Part shown: piece by piece, positions 27,749 to 36,314 of the stretch
Numbering within the stretch: position 1 is the first letter of the stretch
How the letters are laid out: the number at the start of each line of letters is the position of its first letter
Source: Mycobacteriales bacterium
Lineage (GTDB): Bacteria > Actinomycetota > Actinomycetes > Mycobacteriales > SCTD01
Direction: 5' to 3'
Length of the DNA: 64,000 nt
NCBI GenBank assembly: GCA_030697205.1
Contig: JAUYQP010000006.1
Span: forward strand, 78,813 to 142,812
Notes under the pieces: model-generated
Databases searched by the model: none
Told to the model about the DNA's origin: nothing
The model's input: only the letters and a program-made list of their open reading frames with translations
Program-made: the position numbers and the translations under genes

Positions 27749-28696
27749 GTGACCCGGGTCCGCAGGTTCGTCGGGCCCGTCGTGCTCCTGCTCGCGGTGC
27801 TCGCGCTCGTCCTCACGCTGCGCAGCCAGGGCGAGGATGCGAGCGCCGCCCTGCGCCGCACCGACCCGCTCGCCGTCGCTGGCGCGTTCGCGGCGGTGCT
27901 CGCCGGTCTCGCCGCGAGCCTGCAGGTCTGGCGCCGGCTGCTCGCCGACCTCGGCAGCCCGCTCACCCAGCGGCAGGCCGGCCACGTGTTCTTCGTCGGC
28001 CAGCTCGGCAAGTACGTCCCGGGCACGGTGTTCGCGATGGCGGCGCAGATGCAGGTCGGCAAGGCGTACGCCGTCCCCCGTGCGCGGGTCGCTGCGTCCT
28101 GGCTGCTGTTCATGCTGGTGCTCGTCGCGACCGGGCTGCTGTGCGGTGTCGCGGGCCTGCCGCTGGGCAACCCCGACGTCCTCGACGACTACGGCTTCGT
28201 GCTGCTGGCGCTGCCCGTCGGCCTCGTCTGCCTGACACCTCCCGTGCTCAACCGCGGGCTCGGCTGGCTGCTGCGCCGCACCGGCCGCGAGCCGCTCGAG
28301 CGGCCGCTCACCTGGGCCGGCATCGGGGCGGCGAGCGGCTGGGCGCTGCTGATGTGGGCGCTCTACGCCGTGCACCTGGTGCTGCTCGTCGAGCCGCAGG
28401 ACCCCGAGCCCGGCCACCGGCTGCCGCTGCTGGCGCTCGGCGCGTTCGCGCTGGCGTGGGCCGCCGGGCCGTTCTTCGTCCTCGCGCCCGCCGGCGCGGG
28501 CGTGCGCGAGGCGGTGATCGTGCTCGCACTGCTGCCCGTGCTCGACACGCCGCGGGCGACCGCGGTCGCGGTCATCAGCCGGGTGCTCATGGCGCTCGGC
28601 GACGCGCTGTGGGGGCTGCTCGGTTGGCTCGGCAGACCGCCCCGCGGGGTTACTGTGGGCTCCGTCAAGCAGTCGGGGAAGGCTGCCGACGTCTGA
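27749..28696 (+). CDS. UPF0104 / lysylphosphatidylglycerol synthetase-like transmembrane protein (YbhN family)
   Basis: A 315-aa integral membrane protein with about eight hydrophobic segments, matching the transmembrane half of MprF/YbhN proteins. Family features are G-Q-L-G-K-Y-V-P-G-T (about 88-97), a conserved cytoplasmic loop, and A-P-A-G-A-G-V-R-E (about 250-258). Such proteins accompany polysaccharide loci and may flip or anchor lipid-linked intermediates; the activity is not established. Upstream in-frame starts exist, but the GTG at 27749 is favoured by the hexamer 7 nt before it. Confidence 0.82.
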   Translation: MTRVRRFVGPVVLLLAVLALVLTLRSQGEDASAALRRTDPLAVAGAFAAVLAGLAASLQVWRRLLADLGSPLTQRQAGHVFFVGQLGKYVPGTVFAMAAQMQVGKAYAVPRARVAASWLLFMLVLVATGLLCGVAGLPLGNPDVLDDYGFVLLALPVGLVCLTPPVLNRGLGWLLRRTGREPLERPLTWAGIGAASGWALLMWALYAVHLVLLVEPQDPEPGHRLPLLALGAFALAWAAGPFFVLAPAGAGVREAVIVLALLPVLDTPRATAVAVISRVLMALGDALWGLLGWLGRPPRGVTVGSVKQSGKAADV

Positions 28697-28739
28697 CTGG
28701 TACGCCCGCCTCGAAGTCCTGACTCGGAGACGACCCCTC

Positions 28740-31598
28740 ATGCGCAGCCCCGCCCGCACGCTCACCGCCGTCCTGGCCGCCGTCACCGGCGTCGTCGGCG
28801 GGCTCGTCGCGACCCCGACGCCCGCCGTGGCCGCCGAGACCTACGCCCGCCCCGCCGGTGACGTCTTCGAGGTCCAGGGCCACGGCTGGGGCCACGGCCG
28901 CGGGATGTCGCAGTGGGGCGCGCAGGGGGCGGCCAGCAAGGGCCTGACCGCCGACCAGATCACCGGCTTCTACTACCCGGGCACCGCGAAGACGGTCCTC
29001 GCCGACGCCGCGATCCGGGTGCTGCTGCAGGCCGACGAGGGCGTCGACACCCAGGTGGTCCCCAGCGACGGCCTGGAGGCCACCGACGTCGCGACCGGCG
29101 CGTCGCTCGCGCTGTCGACGACCCCGAAGCGCTGGCGCGCGCTCGCGACCTCCGCCGGTCTCGCGCTGCAGAGCTGGGACGGCTCGACCTGGACCGGTGT
29201 GCCGCTCGATGGCAAGGCCGCGGTCGCCGGCCCGCTGCGCTTCTCCGGCACGACCTTCGTGCGGGTCGTCTTCCCCGGCGGCACCAGCCGCGACTATCGC
29301 GGTCACGTGCAGGCCGTGAAGACCGGGACCACCTCGCTGCAGACCATCGACACCCTCGGCCTCGAGGACTACCTGCTCGGCGTCGTCCCGCGCGAGTCCA
29401 GCGCCTCCTGGGCCGCGGCAGCCCTGCAGTCGCAGGCGATCGCGGCCCGGTCCTACTCCGCCAACAAGCGCTCGCGGGTCCCGAGCAGCGCCCGCTACGA
29501 CATCTGCGACACCACCCAGTGCCAGGTCTTCGGCGGCAGCGCGAGCTACACCGCGAGCGGCACGCGGACCTCGCTCGAGCCGGCCTCGACGACCGAGGCG
29601 GTCCGCGCCACCAAGGGCGTCGTCAGGACGTACGACGGCACCCCCATCTTCTCGGAGTACTCCTCGAGCAACGGCGGCTGGTCCACCACCGGCGGCCAGC
29701 CCTACCTCGTCGCCCAGCGCGACGACTACGACGGCCTCGTCGCTAACAGCGTGCACGAGTGGAAGGCGCAGCTGCGGGTCTCCGACGTCGAGCGGCGCTA
29801 CCCCGCACTGGGGTCGCTGGTCTCGATGGAGGTGACCGAGCGCGACGGCAACGGCGAATGGGGCGGGCGGGTCAAGCAGGTCGTCCTGCGCGGCACCAAG
29901 GACGGCGCGGCGACGACCGTGAAGACCACCGGCGCCGGCATCTACAACGCGCGCTCGTGGCCGGCCAACGGTGACGGCCTGCGCTCGTCGTGGTGGCGGT
30001 TCGTGCCGGCCAGTGGCTCGAAGGTCGTCAGCCAGTCCGCCGCGCCGCGGCTGGTCAAGGCTCCTGGTCCGTCGACCGGCGCGGTGACGGCCGTCATCGA
30101 GAACACCGGCACGACGTCCTGGTCGACCGACGGGCTGCACCTCGCGGTGGCAAGCCCCCCCGGCGAGGCAGACCCGCTGGCCGGTGGCAGCACGACGCCC
30201 GGCGCCTACACGGGCTCGGCGACCAGCATCGCGCCGGGTGAGCGGGCGGAGTTCCGGGTCGCGCTCGACGCCGCCGGGGTCGCCCCCGGCACGCACGGCC
30301 GCGCCTACCGGCTGCGGATCGGGACGGGCCCGCTGTTTGGCGCGACCGTCAGCTGGCGGATCCCCGTCGACGCGGCGTTGTGGGCCGGGACCCCGGCCGC
30401 AGCGCCGGCTGCCGCCCCCGGCAGCACGGCCACCTCCACCGCCCCCGACGCGCCGTCGCCGGTCTTCGCCGACGGCCGCACCGTCGTCGTCCCTCGCACC
30501 GGCGACACCACGGTGCGCCTCGCGGTGCGCAACACCGGCAACCTGACCTGGCCGGCCGGGCCGACGACCCCGCTCCTGCTGGGCACCAGCGCCGCCCGTG
30601 ACCGCGCGAGCGCGAGCGCCGGACCGACCTGGCTGAGCCCCAAGCGGGCCGCCCGGATGGCCGGCACCGCCGACGTCGCGCCCGACGCGACCGCGAGCTT
30701 CGACCTGCCGCTCGTCGGCAACGGCCTCGCCGCCGGGGTGACGAGTGAGTCCTTCGAGCCGCTGTGGGAGGGAAAGCACTGGGTCGACGGGGCGCCGACC
30801 ACCCTCACCGTGGTCCGCACCGACCCGACCGTCTCGCGCCTCGCGAGCGCCGACACGCTGCCCCCTGCGAGTTTCACGGTGCCTGCAGCGCCCAACGGGA
30901 CCGCCACCCTCACCATCCGGCTGCGCAACCTCGGCAGCTCGCCCTGGCAGGTCGGCAGCGAGTCGCTCGGCACCGCCAGTGACAAGGCCTACCCGCTCGC
31001 CACCGCGGCGTGGCCGTCGCCGTCGCGGCCACCGGCCCTCGCGCGCAACGTCACCCGGCCCGGCGTGACGACCGTCCACCCCGGCGAGGTCGGTGAGTGG
31101 AAGGTGCCGTTGTCGGCGTACAAGAAGCCGGTCGGCGACCACGTCCTGCGGCTGCAGGCGGTCGGTGCGACCGCCCGCTACGGCCCGGTCGTCACCGCCA
31201 CCGCGAAGGTCGTCAAGGCTGTCGTGAGCGGCAGCCTCGTCGCCGTGCGGTCCGGGGTCACCGTGCCGCGCACCGGCACCGCGACGGTGTGGTTCGACGT
31301 GAAGAACACCGGCAACACCGCCTGGCCGGTCAAGGGCGTCGTGCGCTCGACCGCCCTGACGAGCGGTTCCCCGTCGCGGCACTCGTCCTGGCTGACGGCG
31401 ACCCGGCCCTCGCCGGTGACGGCCAACCTCAGCCGGCCGGGCGGCACCTACGTCAGCCCCGGCCAGGTCGCGCGGTTCTCCTTCGTGCTCGCCGGCAACG
31501 GCCGGAGCGCGGGCTCGCGCACCGAGCAGTTCGGCGTGCTGTGGGAGGGCTTCGCCGGGACCGCGCTGAAGGTCTCCCTGCCCTACCGGGTCGGCTGA
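28740..31598 (+). CDS. Secreted SpoIID/LytB-domain protein with four Ig-like repeats
   Basis: A 952-aa exported protein with a Sec signal ending A-V-A-A. G-H-G-W-G-H-G-R-G-M-S-Q-W-G-A precedes the SpoIID catalytic region, with G-L-E-D-Y-L-L-G-V-V-P-R-E-S (catalytic Glu expected) and A-I-A-A-R-S-Y. SpoIID enzymes are lytic transglycosylases acting on peptidoglycan lacking stem peptides. The C-terminal half (about 435-952) consists of four diverged repeats of 110-130 aa with N-T-G-x-(x)-x-W and E-x-x-E-x-x-L-W-E-G features, resembling NBR1/Ig-like modules that may bind wall glycan. CGGAG precedes the ATG. A TACTGT at 28651 could be a -10 but has no well-spaced -35. Confidence 0.87.
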   Translation: MRSPARTLTAVLAAVTGVVGGLVATPTPAVAAETYARPAGDVFEVQGHGWGHGRGMSQWGAQGAASKGLTADQITGFYYPGTAKTVLADAAIRVLLQADEGVDTQVVPSDGLEATDVATGASLALSTTPKRWRALATSAGLALQSWDGSTWTGVPLDGKAAVAGPLRFSGTTFVRVVFPGGTSRDYRGHVQAVKTGTTSLQTIDTLGLEDYLLGVVPRESSASWAAAALQSQAIAARSYSANKRSRVPSSARYDICDTTQCQVFGGSASYTASGTRTSLEPASTTEAVRATKGVVRTYDGTPIFSEYSSSNGGWSTTGGQPYLVAQRDDYDGLVANSVHEWKAQLRVSDVERRYPALGSLVSMEVTERDGNGEWGGRVKQVVLRGTKDGAATTVKTTGAGIYNARSWPANGDGLRSSWWRFVPASGSKVVSQSAAPRLVKAPGPSTGAVTAVIENTGTTSWSTDGLHLAVASPPGEADPLAGGSTTPGAYTGSATSIAPGERAEFRVALDAAGVAPGTHGRAYRLRIGTGPLFGATVSWRIPVDAALWAGTPAAAPAAAPGSTATSTAPDAPSPVFADGRTVVVPRTGDTTVRLAVRNTGNLTWPAGPTTPLLLGTSAARDRASASAGPTWLSPKRAARMAGTADVAPDATASFDLPLVGNGLAAGVTSESFEPLWEGKHWVDGAPTTLTVVRTDPTVSRLASADTLPPASFTVPAAPNGTATLTIRLRNLGSSPWQVGSESLGTASDKAYPLATAAWPSPSRPPALARNVTRPGVTTVHPGEVGEWKVPLSAYKKPVGDHVLRLQAVGATARYGPVVTATAKVVKAVVSGSLVAVRSGVTVPRTGTATVWFDVKNTGNTAWPVKGVVRSTALTSGSPSRHSSWLTATRPSPVTANLSRPGGTYVSPGQVARFSFVLAGNGRSAGSRTEQFGVLWEGFAGTALKVSLPYRVG

Positions 31599-32687
31599 GT
31601 GCGGGTCGGGCTGCTGCTCGAGCAGCTGCTCGCGCCGGTGCCCGGCGGGACCGGTCGCTACAGCCGCGAGATCGGCGCGGCGCTCGCGCGCACCGGGGCA
31701 GTCGAGGTCGACGGCTGGGTCGCAGCGCACCGCGACACCACCGCCGCCGAGGTCGACGGCGTGGGTGGTCCGCACCGGCTGCGGCTGCCCCGCCGGCCGC
31801 TGGTCGCGGCCTGGGAGCGCGGGACCGGACCGGGTGTGCCCTGCGACGTCGTGCACGCACCGACGCCGCTCGCCCCACCGCGACGCAGGACCCCGCTGGT
31901 CGTCACCGTCCACGACGCGGTGCCGTGGACGCACCCGTCGACCCTCACGCCGCGCGGCGTCCGCTGGCACCGACGGGTCGTCGAGCGGGCCGCCCGCGAC
32001 GCCGACCTCGTGGTGGTGCCGACCCACGCCGTGGCCGCCGAGCTGCGCCACCACGTGCGGATCGCCCCCGACCGGCTGCTGGTCGTCGGCGAGGGCGTGA
32101 GCGGAGAGCTCGACCTGCCGCCCGACGCGGACGCGCGGGCCGCCGCGATGGACCTGCCGGAGCGGTTCCTGCTGACCGTCGCGACGCTCGAGCCGCGCAA
32201 GGGGCTGGCCGACCTGGTCCGGGCGCTGGCCGACCGCGCGGCCCCGGACGTCCCGCTGCTGTGCGTCGGCCAGCCGGGCTGGGGCGACCTTGCCTCGCCG
32301 GAGGAGCTGGCCGCGCAGGTCGGCCTCCCCCCCGGTCGGGTCCGTTCCCTCGGCCGGGTCCCCGACGCCGACCTCGCGGTGCTCCTTCGGCGCGCGACCG
32401 CGCTGGTGGTCCCGAGCCGCGCGGAGGGCTTCGGGCTGCCGCTGCTCGAGGCGATGGCGGTCGGGACCCCGGTCGTCGCGAGCCGGGCCCCGTCGCTCGT
32501 CGAGGTCGCCGGGGGAGCGGCCGTGCACGTCGACGTGGCGGGCCTGCCCCTGGCCCTGCGGGAGGTGGTCGAGGACGACGCGGTCCGCTCGCGGCTGCGC
32601 CTCGCCGGACCCGCGCGGGCCGCGGCCTTCACCTGGGACGGCGCGGCGCGGCTGCTGGTCGAGGCCTACCGCTCGCTGCGGGCGTAG
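31599..32687 (+). CDS. GT4-family glycosyltransferase
   Basis: A 362-aa GT-B transferase. The acceptor domain has P-V-P-G-G-T-G-R-Y-S-R-E (glycine-rich loop), V-V-H-A-P-T-P and V-T-V-H-D-A-V-P-W. The donor domain has V-A-T-L-E-P-R-K-G and E-G-F-G-L-P-L-L-E. It belongs to the same subfamily as the genes at 14386 and 32726. Its GTG follows the SpoIID TGA with no gap, so it is read through from there. Its TAG stop is also the start of a TAGGCT hexamer preceding the next gene. Sugar specificity unknown; mannosyl or rhamnosyl is plausible in this locus. Confidence 0.86.
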   Translation: MRVGLLLEQLLAPVPGGTGRYSREIGAALARTGAVEVDGWVAAHRDTTAAEVDGVGGPHRLRLPRRPLVAAWERGTGPGVPCDVVHAPTPLAPPRRRTPLVVTVHDAVPWTHPSTLTPRGVRWHRRVVERAARDADLVVVPTHAVAAELRHHVRIAPDRLLVVGEGVSGELDLPPDADARAAAMDLPERFLLTVATLEPRKGLADLVRALADRAAPDVPLLCVGQPGWGDLASPEELAAQVGLPPGRVRSLGRVPDADLAVLLRRATALVVPSRAEGFGLPLLEAMAVGTPVVASRAPSLVEVAGGAAVHVDVAGLPLALREVVEDDAVRSRLRLAGPARAAAFTWDGAARLLVEAYRSLRA

Positions 32688-32690
32688 GCT
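32685..32690 (+). promoter_or_regulatory. -10 element (TAGGCT) overlapping the upstream stop codon
   Basis: The TAG of this hexamer is the stop of the preceding glycosyltransferase. The predicted leader of about 28 nt carries the AAGGAG ribosome-binding site of the next gene. Confidence 0.5.
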
Positions 32691-32713
32691 GACGAGCACA
32701 GATCGCACCTCGG

Positions 32714-32719
32714 AAGGAG
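32714..32719 (+). promoter_or_regulatory. Strong ribosome-binding site (AAGGAG) defining a CTG start
   Basis: AAGGAG is followed after 6 nt by an in-frame CTG at 32726. There is no ATG or GTG in frame between this site and the conserved N-terminus of the encoded transferase, so the site points to CTG as the start. Confidence 0.65.
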
Positions 32720-32725
32720 CCTCCG

Positions 32726-33874
32726 CTGTCCAGCACGGACCCGCGCGTCCTCATCGACGCGACGGCCGTCCCCGCGGACAGGGGTGGTGTCGGGCGCTAC
32801 GTCGACGGGTTGCTGCAGGCGCTCGCCGCCGCGGGCGCCCCCGTCGCGGTCGCCTGCCAGCGCGCCGACGCCGAGCGCTACGGCCGGCTCGCGCCTGAGG
32901 CGCGCGTCGTCGCCGGTCCGGCCGCGATCGCGCACCGCCCCGCCCGCCTCGCCTGGGAGCAGACCGGCCTGCCGTTGGTCGCGCAGCAGGTCGACGCCCA
33001 GGTCGTCCACTCGCCGCACTACACGATGCCGCTGCGTGCCGGCCGGCCCGTCGTCGTCACCGTCCACGACGCCACCTTCTTCACCGAGCCCGAGATGCAC
33101 ACCTCGGTCAAGGGCACGTTCTTCCGCTCCGCGACCCGCACCGCGCTGCGCCGCTCGGCCCGCGTCGTCGTGCCGTCCAAGGCCACCCGCGACGAGATCA
33201 TCCGGGTGCTCGACGCCGACGCCACGAAGATCGACGTCGCCTACCACGGTGTCGACCAGACGACCTTCCACGTCCCGAGCGACGCCGAGAAGGCCCGCGT
33301 GCAGGCGCGCCTCGGCCTGCGCACCGAGCAGGGCGCGCAGCCCTACGTCGCCTTCTTGTCGACGCTCGAGCCGCGCAAGAACGTCCCCGGTCTGATCCGC
33401 GGCTGGGTCCAGGCCGTCAGGGACCGGCCCGACCCGCCCGCGCTGGTGCTCGCCGGCGGCGCCGGCTGGGACGAGACCATCGACGGCGCCATCGCCGAGG
33501 TCCCGCCGCACCTGCGGGTGCTGCGCCCGGGCTACCTGCGCTACACCGACCTGCCCGGCTACCTCGGCGGCGCGCTCGTGGTCGCCTACCCCTCCCACGG
33601 TGAGGGCTTCGGCCTGCCGGTGCTCGAGGCGATGGCCTGCGGCGCCCCGGTCCTCACGACGCCTCGGTTGTCGCTGCCCGAGGTCGGCGGTGACGCGGTC
33701 GCCTACACCGAGCCCGACCCCGCCGCGATCGCCGCCGGGCTCACCGCGCTGCTCGACGACGCCCCCCGCCGGGCCGCGCTCGGCGAGGCCGGCCACGCGC
33801 GCTCGCTCGAGTTCACCTGGGCCCACAGCGCCGAGGCCCACCTCGCGAGCTACACCCGCGCGGTGTCCGGATGA
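32726..33874 (+). CDS. GT4-family glycosyltransferase, probable CTG start
   Basis: A 382-aa GT-B transferase. The N-terminus (V-L-I-D-A-T-A-V-P-A-D-R-G-G-V-G-R-Y) is complete only if translation begins at the CTG at 32726, which has AAGGAG at ideal spacing. The next in-frame start codon, a TTG at 32810, would remove the glycine-rich loop. H-S-P-H-Y-T-M and V-T-V-H-D-A-T-F-F lie in the acceptor domain; F-L-S-T-L-E-P-R-K-N and E-G-F-G-L-P-V-L-E in the donor domain. It precedes wbbL and manC by short gaps and is likely co-transcribed with them. Confidence 0.86.
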   Translation: MSSTDPRVLIDATAVPADRGGVGRYVDGLLQALAAAGAPVAVACQRADAERYGRLAPEARVVAGPAAIAHRPARLAWEQTGLPLVAQQVDAQVVHSPHYTMPLRAGRPVVVTVHDATFFTEPEMHTSVKGTFFRSATRTALRRSARVVVPSKATRDEIIRVLDADATKIDVAYHGVDQTTFHVPSDAEKARVQARLGLRTEQGAQPYVAFLSTLEPRKNVPGLIRGWVQAVRDRPDPPALVLAGGAGWDETIDGAIAEVPPHLRVLRPGYLRYTDLPGYLGGALVVAYPSHGEGFGLPVLEAMACGAPVLTTPRLSLPEVGGDAVAYTEPDPAAIAAGLTALLDDAPRRAALGEAGHARSLEFTWAHSAEAHLASYTRAVSG

Positions 33875-33887
33875 GGTCCCTTCCGGC

Positions 33888-34775
33888 ATGACGACCCGGC
33901 CCGTCCGGGTCGTCGTCGTGACCTACTCGCCCGGCGACGCGCTGCCCGCGTTCCTGGACTCCCTCGCCGCCGCGACCTCGCTGCCCTATGAGGTCGTCCT
34001 CGCCGACAACGGCTCGACCGACGGCGTCCCGGAGGCCTGTGCCGGTGGTCACGTCACGCTGCTGCCGACCGGCGGCAACCTCGGCTACGGCAAGGCCGCC
34101 AACCTCGGGGCGTCGGGCTTCGAGGGCGAGTGGCTGGTGGTCGCCAACCCCGACGTCGTCTGGGAACCGGGTGCGCTCGACGCGCTGATCGACGCCGCCG
34201 GGCGCTGGCCCGCCGCCGGCTGCCTCGGGCCCGCGATCCGCACCCCGGACGGCGCGCTCTACCCCTCCGCGCGCGCCTTTCCCTCGCTCGGCCGCGGCAT
34301 CGGCCACGCCGTGCTCGGTCCGTTCTGGCCCCGCAACCCCTGGACCCGCTCCTACCGCGCCGAGGTCGGCCGCCCGGTCGAGGGCACCACCGGCTGGCTG
34401 TCCGGCTCATGCATGCTGCTGCGCCGGCGGGCCTTCGAGTCGGTGGCCGGCTTCGACCCGTCGTACTTCATGTACTGCGAGGACATGGACCTCTGCCACC
34501 GCCTTGCCCTGTCGAGCTGGCAGAACGTCTACGTCCCGTCCGCCGTCATCACCCACACAGGCGGTCACGCGACCGCGCGCGCCGGCCGTGCGATGGTCGC
34601 CGAGCACCACCGCTCGCTCTACCGCTACCTCTCACGGCAGTACGACGGGATCGCGCTCGCCCCGTTGCGTGCTCTGCTCGCCGTGGGCCTGGCCGTCCGC
34701 TACCTCGTGTCGACGCGCGTCCGCGCGGTCGGCGAGGGCGCTGCGCCCACCCGCTCCGCCGACCTGCTCGACTGA
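33888..34775 (+). CDS. wbbL: Rhamnosyltransferase, WbbL type (GT2)
   Basis: A 295-aa GT2 enzyme expected to transfer rhamnose from dTDP-rhamnose to GlcNAc-PP-polyprenol, making the linker between peptidoglycan and the wall polysaccharide. It has V-V-V-T-Y-S-P-G, A-D-N-G-S-T-D-G, G-Y-G-K-A-A-N-L-G, V-A-N-P-D-V-V-W (metal site), G-W-L-S-G-S-C-M-L-L-R-R and F-M-Y-C-E-D-M-D-L-C-H-R. Length agrees with mycobacterial WbbL (about 300 aa). The next gene is manC, matching the mycobacterial wbbL-manB order. ATG at 33888 is the first Met of the domain. Spacing to the previous stop is 13 bp. Confidence 0.87.
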   Translation: MTTRPVRVVVVTYSPGDALPAFLDSLAAATSLPYEVVLADNGSTDGVPEACAGGHVTLLPTGGNLGYGKAANLGASGFEGEWLVVANPDVVWEPGALDALIDAAGRWPAAGCLGPAIRTPDGALYPSARAFPSLGRGIGHAVLGPFWPRNPWTRSYRAEVGRPVEGTTGWLSGSCMLLRRRAFESVAGFDPSYFMYCEDMDLCHRLALSSWQNVYVPSAVITHTGGHATARAGRAMVAEHHRSLYRYLSRQYDGIALAPLRALLAVGLAVRYLVSTRVRAVGEGAAPTRSADLLD

Positions 34776-34792
34776 CGACCCCGGGAGACCCC

Positions 34793-35845
34793 GTGCGCCA
34801 CGCCCTCATCCTCGCCGGCGGCTCCGGCACCCGCCTGTGGCCGTTCTCGACCGCGGGCCTGCCCAAGCAGCTGGTCCCGCTGCTGGCGGGCCGGTCGCTG
34901 CTCGACGTCGCGGTCGCGCGCGCGACGTCCGTCGTGCACGCCGACCGGGTCTGGCTCGGTGCCGGCGAGCAGCTGCGCGGGGCGGTCTCCGCCGTCGACG
35001 GGCTGCGTCCCGACCGGCTGGTCATCGAGCCCTCCGGTCGCGACACCCTGCCGGCGGTCGCACTGGGCATGGCGACGATCGCCGCCTCCGACCCCGACGC
35101 GGTCGTCGCGGTCCTCACCGCCGACCACCTCATCGAGCCGGTCGACTCCTTCGCCGAGACGCTCGCGCGGGCCTTCGAGCTCGCGGAGGCGCGGGGCGAC
35201 GCGCTGGTGACCTTCGGCGTCGTGCCCGACCACCCGGCGACCGGCTTCGGCTACCTCGAGCTCGGGGCGCCGCTGTCGGGCGAGGCTCGCGTCGTGGCGC
35301 GCTTCGCCGAGAAGCCCGACGCAGCCCGTGCCGAGGAGCTCGTCGCGGCGGGTGCCCTGTGGAACTCCGGGATGTTCGTCTGGCAGGCCTCGGCGCTGCT
35401 CGCCGCGGTCGAGGCCTTCGCGCCCTCGACCGCCGCGCTGGTCGCGCGCGTCGTCGCGGGCGACTCCTCGGCGTGGGAGGAGATCCCGAAGCTGTCGGTC
35501 GACTACGGCGTCATGGAGCCGGCCTCGACGTCGCCGGACTTCACCGTCGCGGCCCTGCCGCTCGACGCGCGCTGGCTCGACGTCGGCTCCTGGCCCGCCT
35601 ACGGCGACGCCGTCGGCCGCGACGACGCCGGCAACGCCGTCTCCGCACCGCTCGCCGTCGTGCACGGCTCGACCGACTGCGTCGTGGCCTCCTCCGACCC
35701 CGACCACCTCGTCGCGCTCGTCGGCTGCGAGGGCCTCGTCGTCGTCCACACCCCGACGGCCACGCTGGTGATGCCGGCCGCCGAGGCGCAGCGCGTCAAG
35801 GAGCTGCACGCCCTCGTCGCCGAGCGCGCGCCCGGCCTCGCATGA
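34793..35845 (+). CDS. manC: Mannose-1-phosphate guanylyltransferase
   Basis: A 350-aa nucleotidyltransferase making GDP-mannose from mannose-1-phosphate and GTP. The nucleotide-binding signature L-I-L-A-G-G-S-G-T-R-L-W-P is at residues 5-17, with P-K-Q-L in the next block. Further family motifs are E-P-S-G-R-D-T (with the R of the pyrophosphorylase site), T-A-D-H-L-I, F-A-E-K-P and W-N-S-G-M-F-V-W. There is no isomerase cupin domain, so it is the short single-function form. GTG start with GGGAG upstream. The mutase that feeds it is manB at 53127. It closes the glycan operon; a large palindrome follows. Confidence 0.93.
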   Translation: MRHALILAGGSGTRLWPFSTAGLPKQLVPLLAGRSLLDVAVARATSVVHADRVWLGAGEQLRGAVSAVDGLRPDRLVIEPSGRDTLPAVALGMATIAASDPDAVVAVLTADHLIEPVDSFAETLARAFELAEARGDALVTFGVVPDHPATGFGYLELGAPLSGEARVVARFAEKPDAARAEELVAAGALWNSGMFVWQASALLAAVEAFAPSTAALVARVVAGDSSAWEEIPKLSVDYGVMEPASTSPDFTVAALPLDARWLDVGSWPAYGDAVGRDDAGNAVSAPLAVVHGSTDCVVASSDPDHLVALVGCEGLVVVHTPTATLVMPAAEAQRVKELHALVAERAPGLA

Positions 35846-35902
35846 CCCGCTGCACCGTCCCCGTCCACCGCCTGACTCGAGGTCAGGCACGCCTCACCGC
35901 GC

Positions 35903-36002
35903 GCCTTGCTGCAGTGCACGCCCAGCGCGTGCACTGCACACGCTCGCGGTCTGGGACCACGGCGTGTGAGCTGCACGCGGGGAGCGTGCAGTGCAGCAAG
36001 GC
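35903..36002. repeat. Nested palindromic element downstream of manC
   Basis: Two 19-nt arms (35903-35921 and 35984-36002) are inverted copies with a single mismatch. Inside, 35910-35938 forms a perfect 12-bp hairpin (TGCAGTGCACGC and complement, 5-nt loop), and 35971-35991 forms an 8-bp hairpin (CTGCACGC, 5-nt loop). The arms can thus form either one long cruciform or two local hairpins. Position after manC suits a terminator; the composition (TGCA/GTGCAC repeats) also suits a dispersed palindromic repeat. Confidence 0.7.
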
Positions 36003-36041
36003 GGCAGGGTGGCACGTGGCCGCCCTCGCCGGAGGCCACCG

Positions 36042-36314
36042 GTGAGCGTGTCCGGCGCGGCGCTCGGCCTCGGCTACGTGCTGGCCGTGCCGTTCACGCT
36101 CTTCCTGCCCGGGTTCCTGAGGCTGTGGCGGCGGCGCGAGCCGTGGGTGTTCGCCACCGCCCAGGTCGGTGCACTGCTCATCGTCATCGGCTGGGCGCAG
36201 AAGGGGGCGACCGCGTCCGCGCTCCTCAACGCCGCGTGGCTCGTCGGGCTGTCCGTGGCCTACGTCCGCGAGGGGCGCGTCAGGGCACGAGCAGGTGGCC
36301 CTCGGCCATCGTGA
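36042..36314 (+). CDS. Small membrane protein, unknown function
   Basis: A 90-aa protein with about three hydrophobic segments (about 5-25, 37-52 and 57-75) separated by basic turns (L-W-R-R-R-E), and a basic C-terminus. The GTG at 36042 has GGAGG at 6 nt, one of the best ribosome-binding sites in the window, so I consider it real. The last 35 bp overlap the convergent ABC-like gene. No family recognised. Confidence 0.6.
   Translation: MSVSGAALGLGYVLAVPFTLFLPGFLRLWRRREPWVFATAQVGALLIVIGWAQKGATASALLNAAWLVGLSVAYVREGRVRARAGGPRPS

Noticed and set aside
28624..28656. TTGGCT and TACTGT as a promoter for the SpoIID gene
   Set aside because: The spacing is 21 bp, too long for a normal promoter; the TACTGT alone is only a weak hint.
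25961..28786. A 941-codon minus-strand frame suggesting a fusion with the GT2
   Set aside because: The upstream part is antisense to the UPF0104 gene and crosses the methyltransferase out of frame. The GT2 domain begins at the GTG at 27058 with its own -10 element.
28665..32708. A 1347-codon open frame on the minus strand
   Set aside because: It is antisense to the SpoIID gene and a glycosyltransferase with clear motifs. Its product is low-complexity Arg/Gly/Ala/Asp sequence, as produced by high-GC DNA read on the wrong strand.
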